From NCBI GenBank assembly GCA_022410635.1, contig JAJVDF010000359.1, forward strand, positions 859,846-923,845: DNA of 64,000 bases, given 5' to 3'. A model generated the notes under the pieces. It was not told the origin of the DNA and searched no databases. It was given only the letters and a program-made list of their open reading frames with translations. Shown here one piece after another: positions 11,151 to 22,009 of the stretch; the first letter of the stretch is position 1, and each line of letters opens with the position of its first letter. A program made the translations under genes and the position numbers. The DNA comes from Tretioscincus oriximinensis. Its lineage: Eukaryota; Chordata; Lepidosauria; Squamata; Gymnophthalmidae.

Positions 11151-11708
11151 CATATGGCCTAGCAGTGCTTTCTTCTTTCTTTAAGACTTCAATTTTTTTN
11201 NAAAAAAAGTTTGATGTGAGACAAATTTCTGTACATGAACTTTGGTCATCTGATGTTTCCATCCAAGAAGTTGCTAATGGACAAAATTCAAACATTGTTT
11301 AGAGGTGCCACCACTGAGCTGAGCCATGGGAACTACAGGTCCCATCATGCCATTCCACTCCAACCGTAGACCATCTTCTTGGCTTAGACATACTGGGTTT
11401 TTCACAAAAGATCTGTTGGCACTTGTTGTGAGCCACACCTCCATCCCTGCTGTGCTACTAGCTGCAGCTTCCTCTTGGCAAGGGACAAAGGTAATGCCTC
11501 CCTCCCTTACTTCAGAATCACCAGTTAGAGCAGAATGTTACACCTCTGGGGACTTGTTGTTCCTAGAGCTACGTAAGTCTTTCCCTTGATGACCCAGTAA
11601 AATTGGCAGGCTGGTTGGAGCCAAAACGGGATTGGCTACAATGAACGTGTTACTGGAGCACTAGAAGAGCTGTGACTTAGTCCAGCAGGACTCCTCTTGT
11701 GTTGCTGT
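11151..11708. other. Unassigned sequence with minor repeat traces
   Basis: Contains a fragment of the GGAACTACAGGTCCCATCAT-type inverted repeat at about 11329-11350 and a faint CR1 tail near 11655-11700. No gene evidence. Confidence 0.3.
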
Positions 11709-11983
11709 AGGGTTGGTCAAATTCATGGAGACCTGGTGGTCTGCCCAAGCCACACCCCTTCCCCATGCTATTCTCCCATCCAGGCTCATACCCCCTTGCC
11801 ACCTCCCTCTCCTTTGGGCCTCCCTCCTTCCCTTTTTCTATTTCATTTCATGTTTAACCAAGTCAGGAACCCTTATTTAACAAGGTTCCTTATTTATGGT
11901 TCCTTGAGAAGCAGGCTGTAGGCCAGACCAAATCGTTCTCTGGACTGCATCTGGCCCCTGGACCTTAGGTTCCCCACCTTGCT
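11709..11983. mobile_element. Possible hAT-like non-autonomous relic
   Basis: The right end reads GGTTCCCCACC, the complement of the GGTGGGGAACC end seen in the two clear hAT-like elements of this window (32649-33277, 51371-52152). TTGCTGTA occurs just outside both ends, as an 8-bp duplication would. The left end is poorly matched, so this is tentative. Confidence 0.35.
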
Positions 11984-11984
11984 G

Positions 11985-12095
11985 TACTTCTTGAGGTGCC
12001 CAGACAAAGTTGATGGGCCAGTTGTTTGAGGTAGAAAGGGAACCTAGATGGACTGTGGTCTGATTCAGTGACGCCCCACTTACGTTTTTATGTTT
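11985..12095 (+). mobile_element. CR1-T tail fragment
   Basis: GAGGTGCCCAGACAAAGTTG to CCACTTACGTTTTTATG. Degenerate CR1-T terminus. Confidence 0.65.
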
Positions 12096-12225
12096 TTAGA
12101 AAATGGAACAATTGGAAAAGTGCAAAAATGGAACAATTGATCTGTGTCAGTCCATTGCTTCAGGTCTAATCCACACTACGTTTCATGATCACTAATGATG
12201 AAGCACACCAATGCATTCAGAAGTG

Positions 12226-12930
12226 GAACATAAGAAGAACTCTGAGGAATGGGGCCAGAGCCCATGTAGTCCAGCATTTTGTCTCACACACTGCAATTGG
12301 AGATTTCAAGCAAAAGAAGGCCAAATCATCACCTATTCTCGATTTCCTGCAAGTGGCATTTCAAGAATCAGGTCTGTTGCTCCATCCCAGAGCAAACTGA
12401 GAGACCCATCCTAGTATCTATGGACGCATTGGCTTCCATGAGTTTGTCTAATCCATCCAGACAGCTAATTATCACCACCTCCTAACACTTCTGCCCATCA
12501 GGGTATAAAGCCTAAAGGCCCTAAATAACTTGGCCCCCAAATATCTAAAGGAACTCCTTCTCCCATATCAACCTAACCGAGAATATGGTCTCCGTGGCAG
12601 CCCCAGATTATGGAACAGGCTCCCCCATGGGGTGTGCCAATCACCATCTCTGTATGTATTCAGAAAACTCATAAAGATGCATCTGTGACTTTGGCTGGAA
12701 AAAAACCCGGCTTTCCCTTTCTACTTTCAGACCAATGTTTTAATAAGTTAATTTGGTTTTTATTGTTAACTATCCTGAGACATTTGGGTATAGGGCGGAA
12801 TGTAAATGTAAATAAATAAATAACAGTTCTGTGCATGATTTTATACACTTCAGTCAGATCACTTCTTAAATGCTGTCCTTCAGTGCTGAAGAGACCTTGA
12901 CAATGCAGCCTGATTTCATAAGGGATTTTG
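12226..12930 (-). mobile_element. CR1-T split by an L2-like insertion
   Basis: The 3' terminal part is 12226-12490 and the interior part 12828-12930. The two are continuous in other CR1-T copies and are separated here by an L2-like element. The CR1 is therefore older than that L2 insertion. Confidence 0.75.
12490..12826 (+). mobile_element. L2-like LINE 3' end
   Basis: The frame reads ALNNLAPKYLKELLLPYQP, then S-P-R-L-W-N-R-L-P, which is the C-terminal signature of L2-clade ORF2. A 3' UTR follows, with TATAGGGCGGAATGTAAATG and an (AAAT)n end. It is inserted within a CR1-T. Confidence 0.75.
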
Positions 12931-12983
12931 TTTGTTTTGCACTTTCTTCAATCCCAGCATGTCTCTTCTGAGGCATCTTTTCA

Positions 12984-13010
12984 CAGCAGCAGCAGCAGCA
13001 GCAGCAGCAG
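12984..13010. repeat. (CAG)9 microsatellite
   Basis: Nine uninterrupted CAG units. No coding context is visible on either strand. Confidence 0.95.
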
Positions 13011-13134
13011 CACCTCAACATGCCAAAGCACTGTGGTTGCTGGCACTGAGGCAAATACCCACAATGCAATGTGGTGACAGGGTTTTATGGAGGGCTCCGC
13101 AATAATGTTAGGGGAAATGAGTGATAATAAAAAC

Positions 13135-13330
13135 CCTGAGCAATATGGCTCAGGTGTTAAGCATCAGTCTCCCATGCAAGAGATCCGTTCTCGAAGCCAA
13201 GTATCGACCGTGGAGAGGGCCCTCTACTGGTCTCAGCGTCACCCAGCTCAGCTGTACCTTATAAGGGTATAAATGCCTGATTCTTCTGATTCTTCTTCTC
13301 CTCCCCCTCCTCCTGCTCCTCCTCATCCTC
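13135..13330 (+). mobile_element. SINE-B, diverged
   Basis: Head with AGAGATCCGTTCTCGAAGCC, body CCCTCTACTGGTCTCAGCGT, tail GATTCTTCTGATTCTTCTTC continuing into a CT-rich tract. Confidence 0.7.
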
Positions 13331-13424
13331 CTTCTTTTTCCTTCTTCTGCAAATGGATTGCAGAAAATGCATGATTCCGTTGTGCAGATGCAGCCTAAGA
13401 GCAGACACCGCAGAAAGGAACAAT

Positions 13425-13545
13425 AACTCCCCAGATGTTTCTGAACTACGACACCCAACATTTCATGCTAGGCCCAGCCAATGTTTTGGCAGGGAATCAT
13501 GGGAGTAAAAATTTAAGAACACCTGAAGGGCCTCCGTGTGGATCA
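13425..13545. repeat. Inverted-repeat element fragment
   Basis: CCCAGATGTTTCTGAACTAC on the left and GGGAATCATGGGAGT on the right resemble the ends of a common short DNA-transposon-like repeat seen in many amniotes. Family not named here. Confidence 0.4.
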
Positions 13546-14140
13546 CCTGTNCCTGTAGGTCCTAAAATTACATTGGAGGTGACACATTCCAAATCCCTTG
13601 CAGTCCTGAATCTTCCAACAGGGCAATTAGATTGTCATTAAGTCATTAAGAAGCTTAATTGAATGCAGTTTCTGAGTGCTCCTGGTGAAGCAATGCAAGA
13701 AACATGTTGGACCAGCTACACTGTTGACACTGAACCAACAACAGCTGCTTCTGCAAGGTATCAAGATTTGTTTGTCCCACAGGTACCACTGTGGAAAAAG
13801 GGCCAGGCGCCTTCATTCCAAAGCCCTTCCACACCACCTTGGAAGCTTCCCTTGGCAGGAATGGTAGATAAGCAGCTAATTGACGGGGGGCCCAGTCCTG
13901 ATCAACAGCAGCTTCCATAGTTAGCAGGCTGTCAGGTTTCGCTGTAGCACCAGGCAGCAAGTTCAAGCTTACTGTGCTGTAGGGAGAAGGCAAGATGGCA
14001 ATAATAATTATTCCAATCATCTGAAGGGAAGCATGTTTTGCCTAGAGGTGCTGGTAAGCAGCAAACCCAAGTGTGCAGCAGCAGTGAAAAAGGAAATTCA
14101 ACATTAGGGATGCTTAGAAAGGGAACCAATAATAGGTCTT
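13546..14140. other. Unassigned sequence
   Basis: Overlapping open frames of 63-121 codons on both strands at 13655-14020 have no domain, codon bias or splice support. Nothing else recognised. Confidence 0.35.
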
Positions 14141-14220
14141 TTTGCCTCTTTATGAATCTTTTTGCCTCTTTATGAATCTTTTTGCCTCTTTATGAATCTT
14201 TTTGCCTCTTTATGAATCTG
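14141..14220. repeat. 20-bp tandem repeat, 4 copies
   Basis: The unit TTTGCCTCTTTATGAATCTT occurs four times without error except for the last base. The array abuts the truncated 5' end of a CR1-A copy. Confidence 0.95.
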
Positions 14221-14631
14221 GAAACCATGTCCTATGAGGAAAGATTAAAGGATCTAGGGATGTTTAGTCTGCAAAAGAGAAGACTGAGAGGAGACCTGAT
14301 AGCTGTCTNCAAATATTTGAAGGGCTTTTCACAGAGCAGAGGGATCAGCACTGTTCTCATTAGCACATGGAAGGACTAGAAACAATGGAATGAAACTGCA
14401 AGGGAGGAGATTTAGATTAGATATTAGAAAAAACTTTCTAACAGTCAGGGTGATAAACCAGTGGAACAGTTTGCCACAGGGGGTGGTGAGTTCGCCGTCA
14501 CTGGAAGTCTTCAAACAGAGACTGGATAGTCATCTTTCTGGGATGGTTTAATGAATCCTGCATCGAGCAGGGGGTTGGACTCGATGACCCTGGAGGTCCC
14601 TTCCAACTCTATGATTCTATGATTCTAAGAT
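14215..14631 (+). mobile_element. CR1-A 3' fragment
   Basis: Begins at the motif [20 protein letters not shown] and runs to CTATGATTCTATGATTCT. The ATTCTATG-type terminal octamer repeats are the hallmark of chicken-like CR1. Confidence 0.9.
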
Positions 14632-14662
14632 GAATTAACACGAAGTCTTGTGCACAACTAAG

Positions 14663-14993
14663 AAAGGATATTGTGGAACTGGAGAAGGTGCAGTCAAGGG
14701 ACTGGAGCACCTCCCTTATGAAGTCAGGCTGCAATGCCTGGACCTCTTCAACTTCGAAAGACGGCGTTCGAGAGATGATCTGATTGAAGTGTTTAAATCA
14801 TGCATGGGATGGATAAGGTGAATAGCAACAGGCAGAACTCCTGAAATACCAGGAGTCGAGAATAGGTGCATATTTTGCCTCCTTCTGTTTAGACTGCCCA
14901 GGTGTAATTGATGGGCCTCTGTGTGAGATAGAAGGCTGGACTAGTTGGGCTCCAGCCGCATTCAGCAGGGCTCCTCTTATGTTCTTATGTTCT
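14663..14993 (+). mobile_element. CR1-T with internal deletion
   Basis: CR1-T from the ELEKVQ region. It jumps from GGATAAGGTGAATAG directly to CAACAGGCAGAACTCCTG, deleting about 250 bp of the C-terminal coding part. Ends in TTCTTATGTTCTTATGTTCT. Confidence 0.82.
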
Positions 14994-15620
14994 AAACCCC
15001 TTATGAAATCAGGCCACAATATCTAGGCCTCTTCAGCCTCGAAAGATGGTGCTTAAGAGGTGACATGACTGAAGTGTATAAAATCATGCATGGAATGGAT
15101 AAGGTGGATAGAGAAAAAGTATTTTCTCTTTTCACACTGTCCTAGGACCAGAGTCTTTGAAGCTGATGGGCAGAAGTGTTAGGACAGACAAGGGAAAAGA
15201 TTTCTTCACCCAGAGGGTCACTGGTCTGTGGAATTTACTACCAGAAGAGGTGGTAGCTTCCAACCTGAATAGCTTTAAGTCAGGGTAAGACAAGTTCATG
15301 GAAGCCAATGCTATCAGTAGCTACCTGGATGGATCCCTTGATCCTGGCTCCAGGATGGAGCAACAGGCAGGATTCTTGAAGAGTCATTTGCAGGGGATTT
15401 GGCCTCCTATTTCTGCATGAGATGCCCAAGTGCCTTTGATGAGTGCAGACTATGGGCGGCCCCATTTAGCTCCTCCACATGCCAGTGCAGATTATCACAG
15501 GCCCCAATGGAGGCGTTAGCATGCGGATGGCAAGTTCTTATTCNATGAGTCAAGAATATGTGACAGTTTTGCTTGAGACTGCCTTCGTGCAATTGGTGGG
15601 CCATTGTGTGCGACAGAACA
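14994..15620 (+). mobile_element. CR1-T carrying a hairpin element
   Basis: CR1-T from the EIRPQYLGLFSLER-like region to the tail. A hairpin element occupies about 15440-15545, and the CR1 tail restarts at GAGTCAAGAATATG. The last part is cut off by the minus-strand CR1-T that follows and resumes at 16176-16220. Confidence 0.82.
15440..15545 (+). repeat. Hairpin element within CR1 tail
   Basis: GCAGACTATGGGCGGCCCCA begins it, followed by CCACATGCCAGTGCAG and the GCATGCGGATGGCAAGTTCT arm. Junctions match those at 5684/5805. Confidence 0.72.
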
Positions 15621-16172
15621 TAAGAACATATGAAGAGCCATCCTGGATCAGGCCACAGCCCGCCTTGTCCAGCCCTCTGTCTCACTCAGAGGCCCACCAG
15701 ATGCACCTGGGCAGTCCGAACAGAGGAAAGCAAAATATGCCCCCTGTTCATGACTCCCTGCAAATGGTATTTCAGGAGCCTGACTGTTGCTCCATCCCGG
15801 AGGCAGCATCCAGACATCCATCCTAGGACCCATTTATACCCTTGGTGTCCATAAACCTGTCTAGTCCTATCTTAAAACTATCCAAGCTGTTAGCTACCAC
15901 TACCTCTTCAGGAAGTAAATTCCACAGGCCGATGACCCTCTGGGTGAAAAAATACTTTCCTTTGTCTGTTCTCACTTATCTACCCATCAGTTTTAAGGAG
16001 TGCCCTCTGGTCCTTGTGTTGTGTGATAGAGAAAACATATTTTCTCTGTTCACCCTGTCCATCCCATGCATTATTTTGTGCACTTCAATCAGATCACCTC
16101 TCAAACGTCGCCTTTCAAGGCTGAAGAGGCCCAGACGTTGCAGCCTGACTTCATAAGGGAGGTGCTCCAAAC
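15621..16172 (-). mobile_element. CR1-T, relatively young
   Basis: The minus-strand frame is readable for most of its length (LPYEVRLQRLGLFSLERRRL, NTRTRGHSLKLMGR). It is inserted in the tail of the preceding + strand CR1-T. A CAGAA motif just outside both ends may be a short target duplication. Confidence 0.88.
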
Positions 16173-16220
16173 TCAGAATGCTGGGCTAGTTGGGCTGTGG
16201 CCCCATTCAGGATGGTTCTT

Positions 16221-16844
16221 ATGGCAGCAAGACTTCCCCATCCATTTTCCAGTAGAGCAAGAAGAAGAAATTTCCTCCTCAACTCCCNGCCAGCCAGCTA
16301 TTCCCCCATCATTCTGCAGAGAAGAGATAAAGTAACATTTCAGGGCTTCCCCATTCACCCTATAGAAGACCTAGTATCCTGCCTATTAAGTTCTCCCATT
16401 TCTCTCCCAGACCACCTTTTCTTGGGTGTCTCACTTCCTTATATTATAAGCCTGAAGACAGGGATGGGTCTGGCACGGTATATTGCAATCTTCTCCGAAT
16501 GTCTTTTTTAGGATTAAGGNTGGCATATATAAACAGGCCAAATAAATAAATCATTCTGCATTTCCCTCCACACAGGGCTGTTAAACAAGGCATCTGAGCA
16601 AGCTATCAAGGGTGCAGAAATCTTTGGGATTCCACACACACACACACAACCCCACCCCACACTGCTGTCTCCTGGTTCTTCAACACTGCAAAACAGGATA
16701 TGCTTTTAGCGGCTTCCAACCTTAGAAGGGATAAGGTAACTTGGGCAAAATGAATTATTCCTTTCTCTCCTCCTTGAGAGGAACAGTTTTAGTTTTTTTT
16801 AACTTAGGGAACTGCTGAAAGGACTTAAGAGCAGTACTGGGAGT
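16221..16844. other. Unassigned sequence
   Basis: Holds a short (CA)n run at 16635-16646 and a TATAAACAGGCCAAATAAAT LINE-like 3' end near 16530. No gene evidence. Confidence 0.3.
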
Positions 16845-17060
16845 TATCCAGCACGGAAATCACACCCGGGAGCCCGGAAATCGTGGGTATTGTGTGTGAA
16901 AATTCTGTCATTTCCGGGACATAGCCGGAAACGATGTCTCTCTGGGCGCCACTCCTGGAAGCAGAGACCGTAAGTTACATCACATTTGTGAAGCCACTTC
17001 CGGTCCCGGTGTCTCCTTTCCAGAAGAAAGGACTGGAAGTGACATCACAAATGATGTAAA
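16845..17060. repeat. Short DNA-transposon-like element, old
   Basis: Rich in CACTTCCGG/CCGGAAATG motifs in both orientations. It shares the GGAAGTGACATCAC segment with the better-defined element at 26089-26438. Confidence 0.4.
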
Positions 17061-17110
17061 GTTGTCCACTATGTCTCTGTCTGTCTCTCTGTCTCTATGT
17101 TTCTGTCCCT

Positions 17111-17190
17111 CCACCTGAAGAAGTAATCTTGTCTACGAAATCTGAGGCTGCCTACCTTTTTCTTGTTAGTCTCCGAAATACTAGGACACG
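17111..17190 (+). repeat. CATCTGAAG repeat
   Basis: CACCTGAAGAAGTAATCTTG, then CTACGAAATC and TTCTTGTTAGTCTCCGAAAT. A diverged copy in forward orientation. Confidence 0.65.
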
Positions 17191-17389
17191 CCCTTTGCTA
17201 GACCCAGATGAAGATGGCTACTTCTTTGCANTTATTCTTGCTGCCCTTCTCGGCATTTTTCCAGTCCCACAGTATCTTTTTTCAAGGTGTGGTGAACTCA
17301 GCATAAAATTGTCAACAAGTAGTATGCATATACTGTATATATTTTATGTGGAAAAAAACAGGCAGCATTTCTGATAGACCATTTTCAGG

Positions 17390-17665
17390 AAGTCAGGAAC
17401 AAGTGAGGGTTCTGCAGCCTTCTGCTTGAAATGCCAGGTACAATTGGTGGGCTAGTGTGGATTATGGCAGGCCTCACATGGGGCCTGCCATAGTCGACAG
17501 TAGCAGGTTGATGGCAGGTCAGATTCAAGAGTCNGGAACAGGTGAGGATTTTGCTTTCTTCTTGAGACTGCCCAGGTCCAGTTGGTGGGCCTCTGTGTGA
17601 TAGAATGCTGGACTAGATGGGCTCTGGCCCCGATCAACAGGGCTCCTCTCGGGTTCTCTTATGAA
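17390..17665 (+). mobile_element. CR1-T tail with hairpin element
   Basis: First CR1 tail segment 17390-17452, hairpin 17453-17527 (GGCCTGCCATAGTCGACAGT arm), second tail segment from GAGTCNGGAACAGGTG to TCTCTTATG. The same chimeric order as at 5.6 kb. Confidence 0.8.
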
Positions 17666-17818
17666 TGATGGTGTTCAAGTGGTGAACTGTCTGAAGTGTA
17701 TAAAATCATGCATGGGATGCATAAGGTGACTAAAAAATTCTTTATCACACAACATCAAGACTGAAGGGCATTCCTTGAAGTCGATGGACAGAAGAGTTAG
17801 GCTAGAAAAGGGAAGGTA

Positions 17819-18200
17819 TACTGCTCAAAACAATTAAGGGAACACGTTAACATAACAGTGTAATGCTAAGTGTCCCCTTAGGCACGGATAGCTCAGTTGC
17901 TTAGGAATTCGTCTCTCGCCTGGGAGATGGGGTTTCGAAGCCCTGTGTTGGAAGTGGGGAGGGGTGAGCACCTTTCACTAGCCTGTAGCTCTAGCCAACC
18001 CAGCTATTCGAAAGCATGAATTGCAAGAAATTGCAACTGACTGCAAGTAGATACATGGGAACCACCATAGCCTGGTGGGGAAGATAGAATGTGAGCCTTT
18101 GGGCAAAATATATCCTTGTAAGCCGCTTTGAGTCCCTTTGAAAGGTGAGAAAAGGGTATAAGAACCGAGTTCTTCTTCTTCTTAATTGTTTTGAGCAGTA
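17819..18200. mobile_element. Tc1/mariner-like non-autonomous element
   Basis: Inverted termini TACTGCTCAAAACAATTAAG and its complement TTAATTGTTTTGAGCAGTA, flanked by TA. The left end continues GGGAACACGTTAACA, as in Tc1-like elements of fish and amphibians. There is no transposase frame. The interior is mostly a nested SINE-B. Confidence 0.82.
17881..18186 (+). mobile_element. SINE-B, full length, nested
   Basis: tRNA-like head (CACGGATAGCTCAGTTGCTT, then GGGGTTTCGAAGCCC), body with AGCTATTCGAAAGCATG, 3' part GTAAGCCGCTTTGAGTCCC and a TTCTTCTTCTT end. It sits inside the Tc1-like element, which sits inside a CR1-T. Confidence 0.9.
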
Positions 18201-18410
18201 TATATTATTTCACCCAGAGGGTCATTGGTCTGTGGTAGCTAGCAGTGTGGAAGGTTTCAAGACAGGATTAGATAAATTCATGATTCCTGGAAAAACCATT
18301 TGCAGGAAGTGCATTTGGCTTCTGCTAGAGGTGCCCAGGAGCAATTGGGTGGGCCACTGTGTGAGACAGAATTCTGGAATAGTTGGGCTCCTCTTAGGTT
18401 CTTATGTTTT

Positions 18411-19109
18411 CTGACTGAGCCAGGGACTGAAATCATAGCAAGATGGTTTCCTCGTGGTTGAATTCAACCAGGGTTTGCTTAACCCCCTTTTCTAGAGCTC
18501 TGCAAAGGCAAGGGCCCTTCACTGCCACCACTTCCCAATTCCAAGCGAGGCATCGTTTCCTCATCCCTTAGTAACCAAACCCTGTGCTTGTTGATGCAGC
18601 TTCCTCCTGTAACCTCTGCTGGAGCCCTTTCCCGTCTCCAGGGTTTTTCCAAGCTCATAATGGCATCACTTTTTCCAAAGGCTTATCTTGACTATCTCCT
18701 TCTACACCCTATTCTTGATCCTTAGTATGCAAGTAGGCTAAGCAGAGCCAGTGCTGTGCTTTGACAGAGAGAGCTGCTTAGATCTTTCTTGGTATTTCCC
18801 TTCTATCCTTTCAAGGTGCCGTGTGAGCCTGGATACAGGATTTCTCTTTTTAATTATTTGTGTTCATTGTTTTTAATCAACGCCAAAGCAAATCTAAATT
18901 TTGCATTGCACGGTACAAGTGCGTTAGGTCAAATTAATCATTCAGGTAAAAGACCGTAACTTTAGCATGAGTAATAAACCCCTCGTTCCTTACACCTTTC
19001 CCCCCTTTCCCCACAGCCAATCCCTAAATCCTTGTCCAAATCTTTGATGCTCAGATGCAGGGTCTGTTTTCCACTATGGCTGCCTTGCCAGTTACGACCC
19101 TTTTTGGAT
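18411..19109. other. Unassigned sequence
   Basis: A pyrimidine-rich CCTTTCCCCCCTTTCCCCAC is followed by AG at 19016-19017, which could serve as an acceptor. The downstream frame has no PINX1-like sequence. No gene called. Confidence 0.35.
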
Positions 19110-19275
19110 GGGAACAACCTGGTCTTGTGGTTAGAGTGCTGGACTTTTATCTGGAAATCTCCCCTTCCATCTCTCCCTCAAAGCTCTTCAGAGCTCTCTA
19201 GCCTCACCTATGTCCCTGATACCTTTTGGGTTGAAAAATTGGTGTATAAAAACCAAGTCTTCTTTTGCCAAGGTG
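19110..19275 (+). mobile_element. SINE-A, diverged
   Basis: GGTTAGAGTGCTGGAC head, CTCTAGCCTCACCTATGTCC body, TATAAAAACCAAGTCTTCTT end. Confidence 0.7.
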
Positions 19276-19297
19276 AAGGGCTAATAATATATTTTGG

Positions 19298-19604
19298 TAA
19301 TATCTGAAGGGCTTCCACAGAGCAGAGGATCAGCCTTGTTCTCCTTGGCACATGGAAGGACTAGAAACAATGGGATGAAACTGCAAGGGAGGAGGTTTAG
19401 ATTAGTTATCAGAAAAAACTTCTTAACAGTCAGGGTGTTAAACCAGTGGAATCAATTGCCACAGGAGGTACTGAGTTCTCCTTTGCTGGAAGCCTTTAAA
19501 CAGAGNCTGAGCAGCCATCAGCCTGGGATGGTTTATTGCATTGAGCAGGGGGTTGGACCCCATGACCCTGGAGGTCCCTTCCAACTCTAGCATTCTTTGA
19601 TTCC
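19298..19604 (+). mobile_element. CR1-A 3' fragment
   Basis: From the QSRGSALFSLAHG-like coding segment through CCCTTCCAACTCTAGCATTC, with a single degraded terminal repeat. Confidence 0.87.
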
Positions 19605-20099
19605 CATAGAGAACAGGCTTCCTTTCGCTTGTCTGCTCAGCCAACATGGACGGGAAATTTTCTTGCAATCCTGACTTAGCAATGACGTCTCCTTCGTCTT
19701 GTTTGCTGCAGCCATTTTCATTTGGCAGCCTGTTGCTCCAAAAGGCCACTGTGGCTCCAGATATCTTAGGAAACTCGTCATGCGAAGCAGTCAGGAGTGT
19801 AGCTGGCACCTGCCCATATTTCCCCCCAGTGATTAATGTTCTTCATAAGTTGTCCCCGAAACTATGTGTAAGTTTATTTTGGGCCTAACACTGCCTTTAC
19901 CTGTCTCCATGCCCCGCTGGGTCTGTGTGCAATNGCCCGTGGTTATTAAAATTCCTCTTGATATAAGAGCGCCTGGTTGGTGTTCCGGTTTTCAGGCATG
20001 ATAGGTTACTGTGAATTCCATCCGCTGGGCAACCAACAAGCCTGTGGGTTGGGTGTAGGTGTGTGTTAACTTGCATGTTTAATCAAAGTTAATATTTTC
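19605..20099. other. Unassigned, possibly solo-LTR-like
   Basis: A segment at about 19860-20030 with TTATTAAAATTCCTCTTGAT and TGTGTTAAC at the right has an LTR-like flavour. No matching left end was found, so no element is called. Confidence 0.2.
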
Positions 20100-20790
20100 A
20101 TTTTTATTTTTTTTCTGAATTAAATTTTTATTTTGTTTGAATGTACAAACATATAATAACAGAAAAGAAAGAACATGACAACAAATCATATGTACATACA
20201 TACAATCAAACATCAAACCCCACTACCCCCAGGGGAACTATCTAGACTAATCTGAATTTAGAGATCATGGCTAAGGTATGCTTCAAAATCAATTCACCAC
20301 CTCTAGACAAGCCAACCATAATTTGTTGTCTCCAGTTGTCTTCCCAGGATTCATTTAATATAACATTTAATATCATTGGCTCAGATAGTAACATCTCTGC
20401 CAAATACTCAGACCATGATTATATAGTCCAATTTTGCCTTTCTTTCCAACCCCTGGCTACCACCCAATGAACTGCCCAGATACATCTTTGGAGCACATAT
20501 GCAGAATGGCGAGGGGTATTCATCATATTTGTCCTTCCCATTATTCTAGTCTGTTCTATTCTAGGTATACCCCCCCCTAAAATGAGGTTAATCTCTAGAT
20601 TAACTAACTCCCAATAATCTATTAGATATTGGCATTCTTACCACATGTGTAAGTATGTACTGGTAGCCGTACACCCATGACAACAAGAGGGGGGGAATGT
20701 TCCCAAGCGTGCCAATTGGGCAGGAGTTTCATACTATCTCATCATGATTTTTATCTGCAGTTCCTTAAATTTGGTGCATTTTTTCATATT
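20100..20790 (-). mobile_element. Possible L1-type LINE 3' region, antisense
   Basis: Begins with a T-rich run (reversed poly-A) and AATGTACAAACATATAATAA. Later it has TTACCACATGTGTAAGTATG, reminiscent of L1 3' UTRs. No coding motif is certain. Low-confidence class call. Confidence 0.3.
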
Positions 20791-20817
20791 TGTCAATATT
20801 TTTATTTAGTACCCTCA

Positions 20818-21033
20818 TCTTAGGAGGTACGTTGGCGCAGGGGTTAAGAATAGACCTTTCTACAAAGAGGCCAGGGGNGAAAGGGGAGCGCCCTCTATTG
20901 GCCTTTGCTTCAGCCAACCTAGCTGTTCGAAAGTGAGCAATAGCAAGTAGATGAACAGGGACTGTCATCTCACTGTGATGGGCAAGATNGAATGTAAGCC
21001 CAAGCCATTGGGTGAAAAAAACCAAGTTCTTCT
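20818..21033 (+). mobile_element. SINE-B, diverged
   Basis: GCGCCCTCTATTGGCCTTTG, AGCTGTTCGAAAGTGAGCA and AAAACCAAGTTCTTC. First of two consecutive SINE-B copies. Confidence 0.75.
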
Positions 21034-21035
21034 AT

Positions 21036-21310
21036 GAGGCACGAATNGCACGGAGGTTAAGAGCTGGTCTTTCGACTGAGAGATCCGTTCTCTAAGACCT
21101 GTGTCAGTTGTGGAGGAGGTGAGNCTCAGCTTTAGCTGACTTAGCTGTTCGAAAGAAGATAGATTCACAATCTCCATTTCAAGAAGGCTGAGGAGTACCA
21201 CTGCAATCATGGTAGGGAATATGGAATAGAGGTAAGATTTGGAGCGAAAATTAACTTTGTCCCTTCAGGTGAGAAGGGCAGGATATAAAAACCAGATTTG
21301 CCACTTCCTT
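21036..21310 (+). mobile_element. SINE-B, diverged
   Basis: Head GAGAGATCCGTTCTCTAAGA, AGCTGTTCGAAAGAAG, 3' end GATATAAAAACCAGATTTGC. Inserted at the tail of the previous copy. Confidence 0.75.
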
Positions 21311-22009
21311 CTTCATTGTACAATTAACCTGTCCCCTTACTGAAACTTTTAAAATGTAGCCATTGGTTGAAGAGCTATAACAGAATTCCTTCATTGGAGG
21401 GATGGATTACAAATAAGGGTGCAAATAAGGGATGTATTGGACAAGATAATGACATGTCTTAGAAAGGTAACACAAAATAGACAATGCAGATTGTATTAAT
21501 ATGTAATAAATGTTCTAGCAATAGAGGTATCTAACTGTATAATTAATAATCCAGGCAAAAAACAGTTAAAAGTTAAAAACTATTTAATGGCGAAACAAGC
21601 AGGAAACATGAGAAATTTTGAGATATAAATGCGTGCTGCTATATAAAGAATTGTAAATGTAAACATTTAATTTAAGAGTGAAATTGGAAGAGATTTATGG
21701 AGAAACATATTGCACTTTATTCTGACAGCACCAAGACTGGCACGTGCCTAGAAATGGAGAAAACATATCCTTCTGCCCCATTCAAAAATGGACAATTAAA
21801 TTGTTGACAGTAGCAAAAGCAGATAAAATGATTTACATAATCAAGGAAGAGAATTTAGTTCCTTTCTCTCATAATTAGAGATTCTTCAATGATTTCCTGC
21901 ATAAAAGAAATAAAATNTATTGATGGGATCACTTGGGAAAAATCAAAGTGACATGTAGGTGATAAATAGTTTAGACTGAAGAAACTAAGAATATACTTGG
22001 AATTGCCAA
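21311..22009. other. AT-rich unassigned sequence
   Basis: No repeat boundary or gene evidence recognised. Confidence 0.35.

Larger units (their letters stand above)
17666..18410 (+). mobile_element. CR1-T split by a Tc1-like element
   Basis: The CR1-T left part ends GGGAAGGTA and the right part resumes TATTATTTCACCCAGAGG. The intact form has GAAAGTATTTTTTCACCC, so the insertion went into a TA, as Tc1/mariner elements do. Confidence 0.85.

Noticed and set aside
12984..13010. Polyglutamine-type coding repeat
   Set aside because: No exon context. The minus-strand poly-Cys frame there is short and lacks splice support.
14141..14220. CRISPR-like spaced repeat
   Set aside because: The 20-bp units are strictly tandem with no spacers, in a vertebrate genome.
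19016..19307. Upstream PINX1 exon after a strong pyrimidine/AG site
   Set aside because: The frame downstream does not resemble PINX1 and soon enters a SINE-A.
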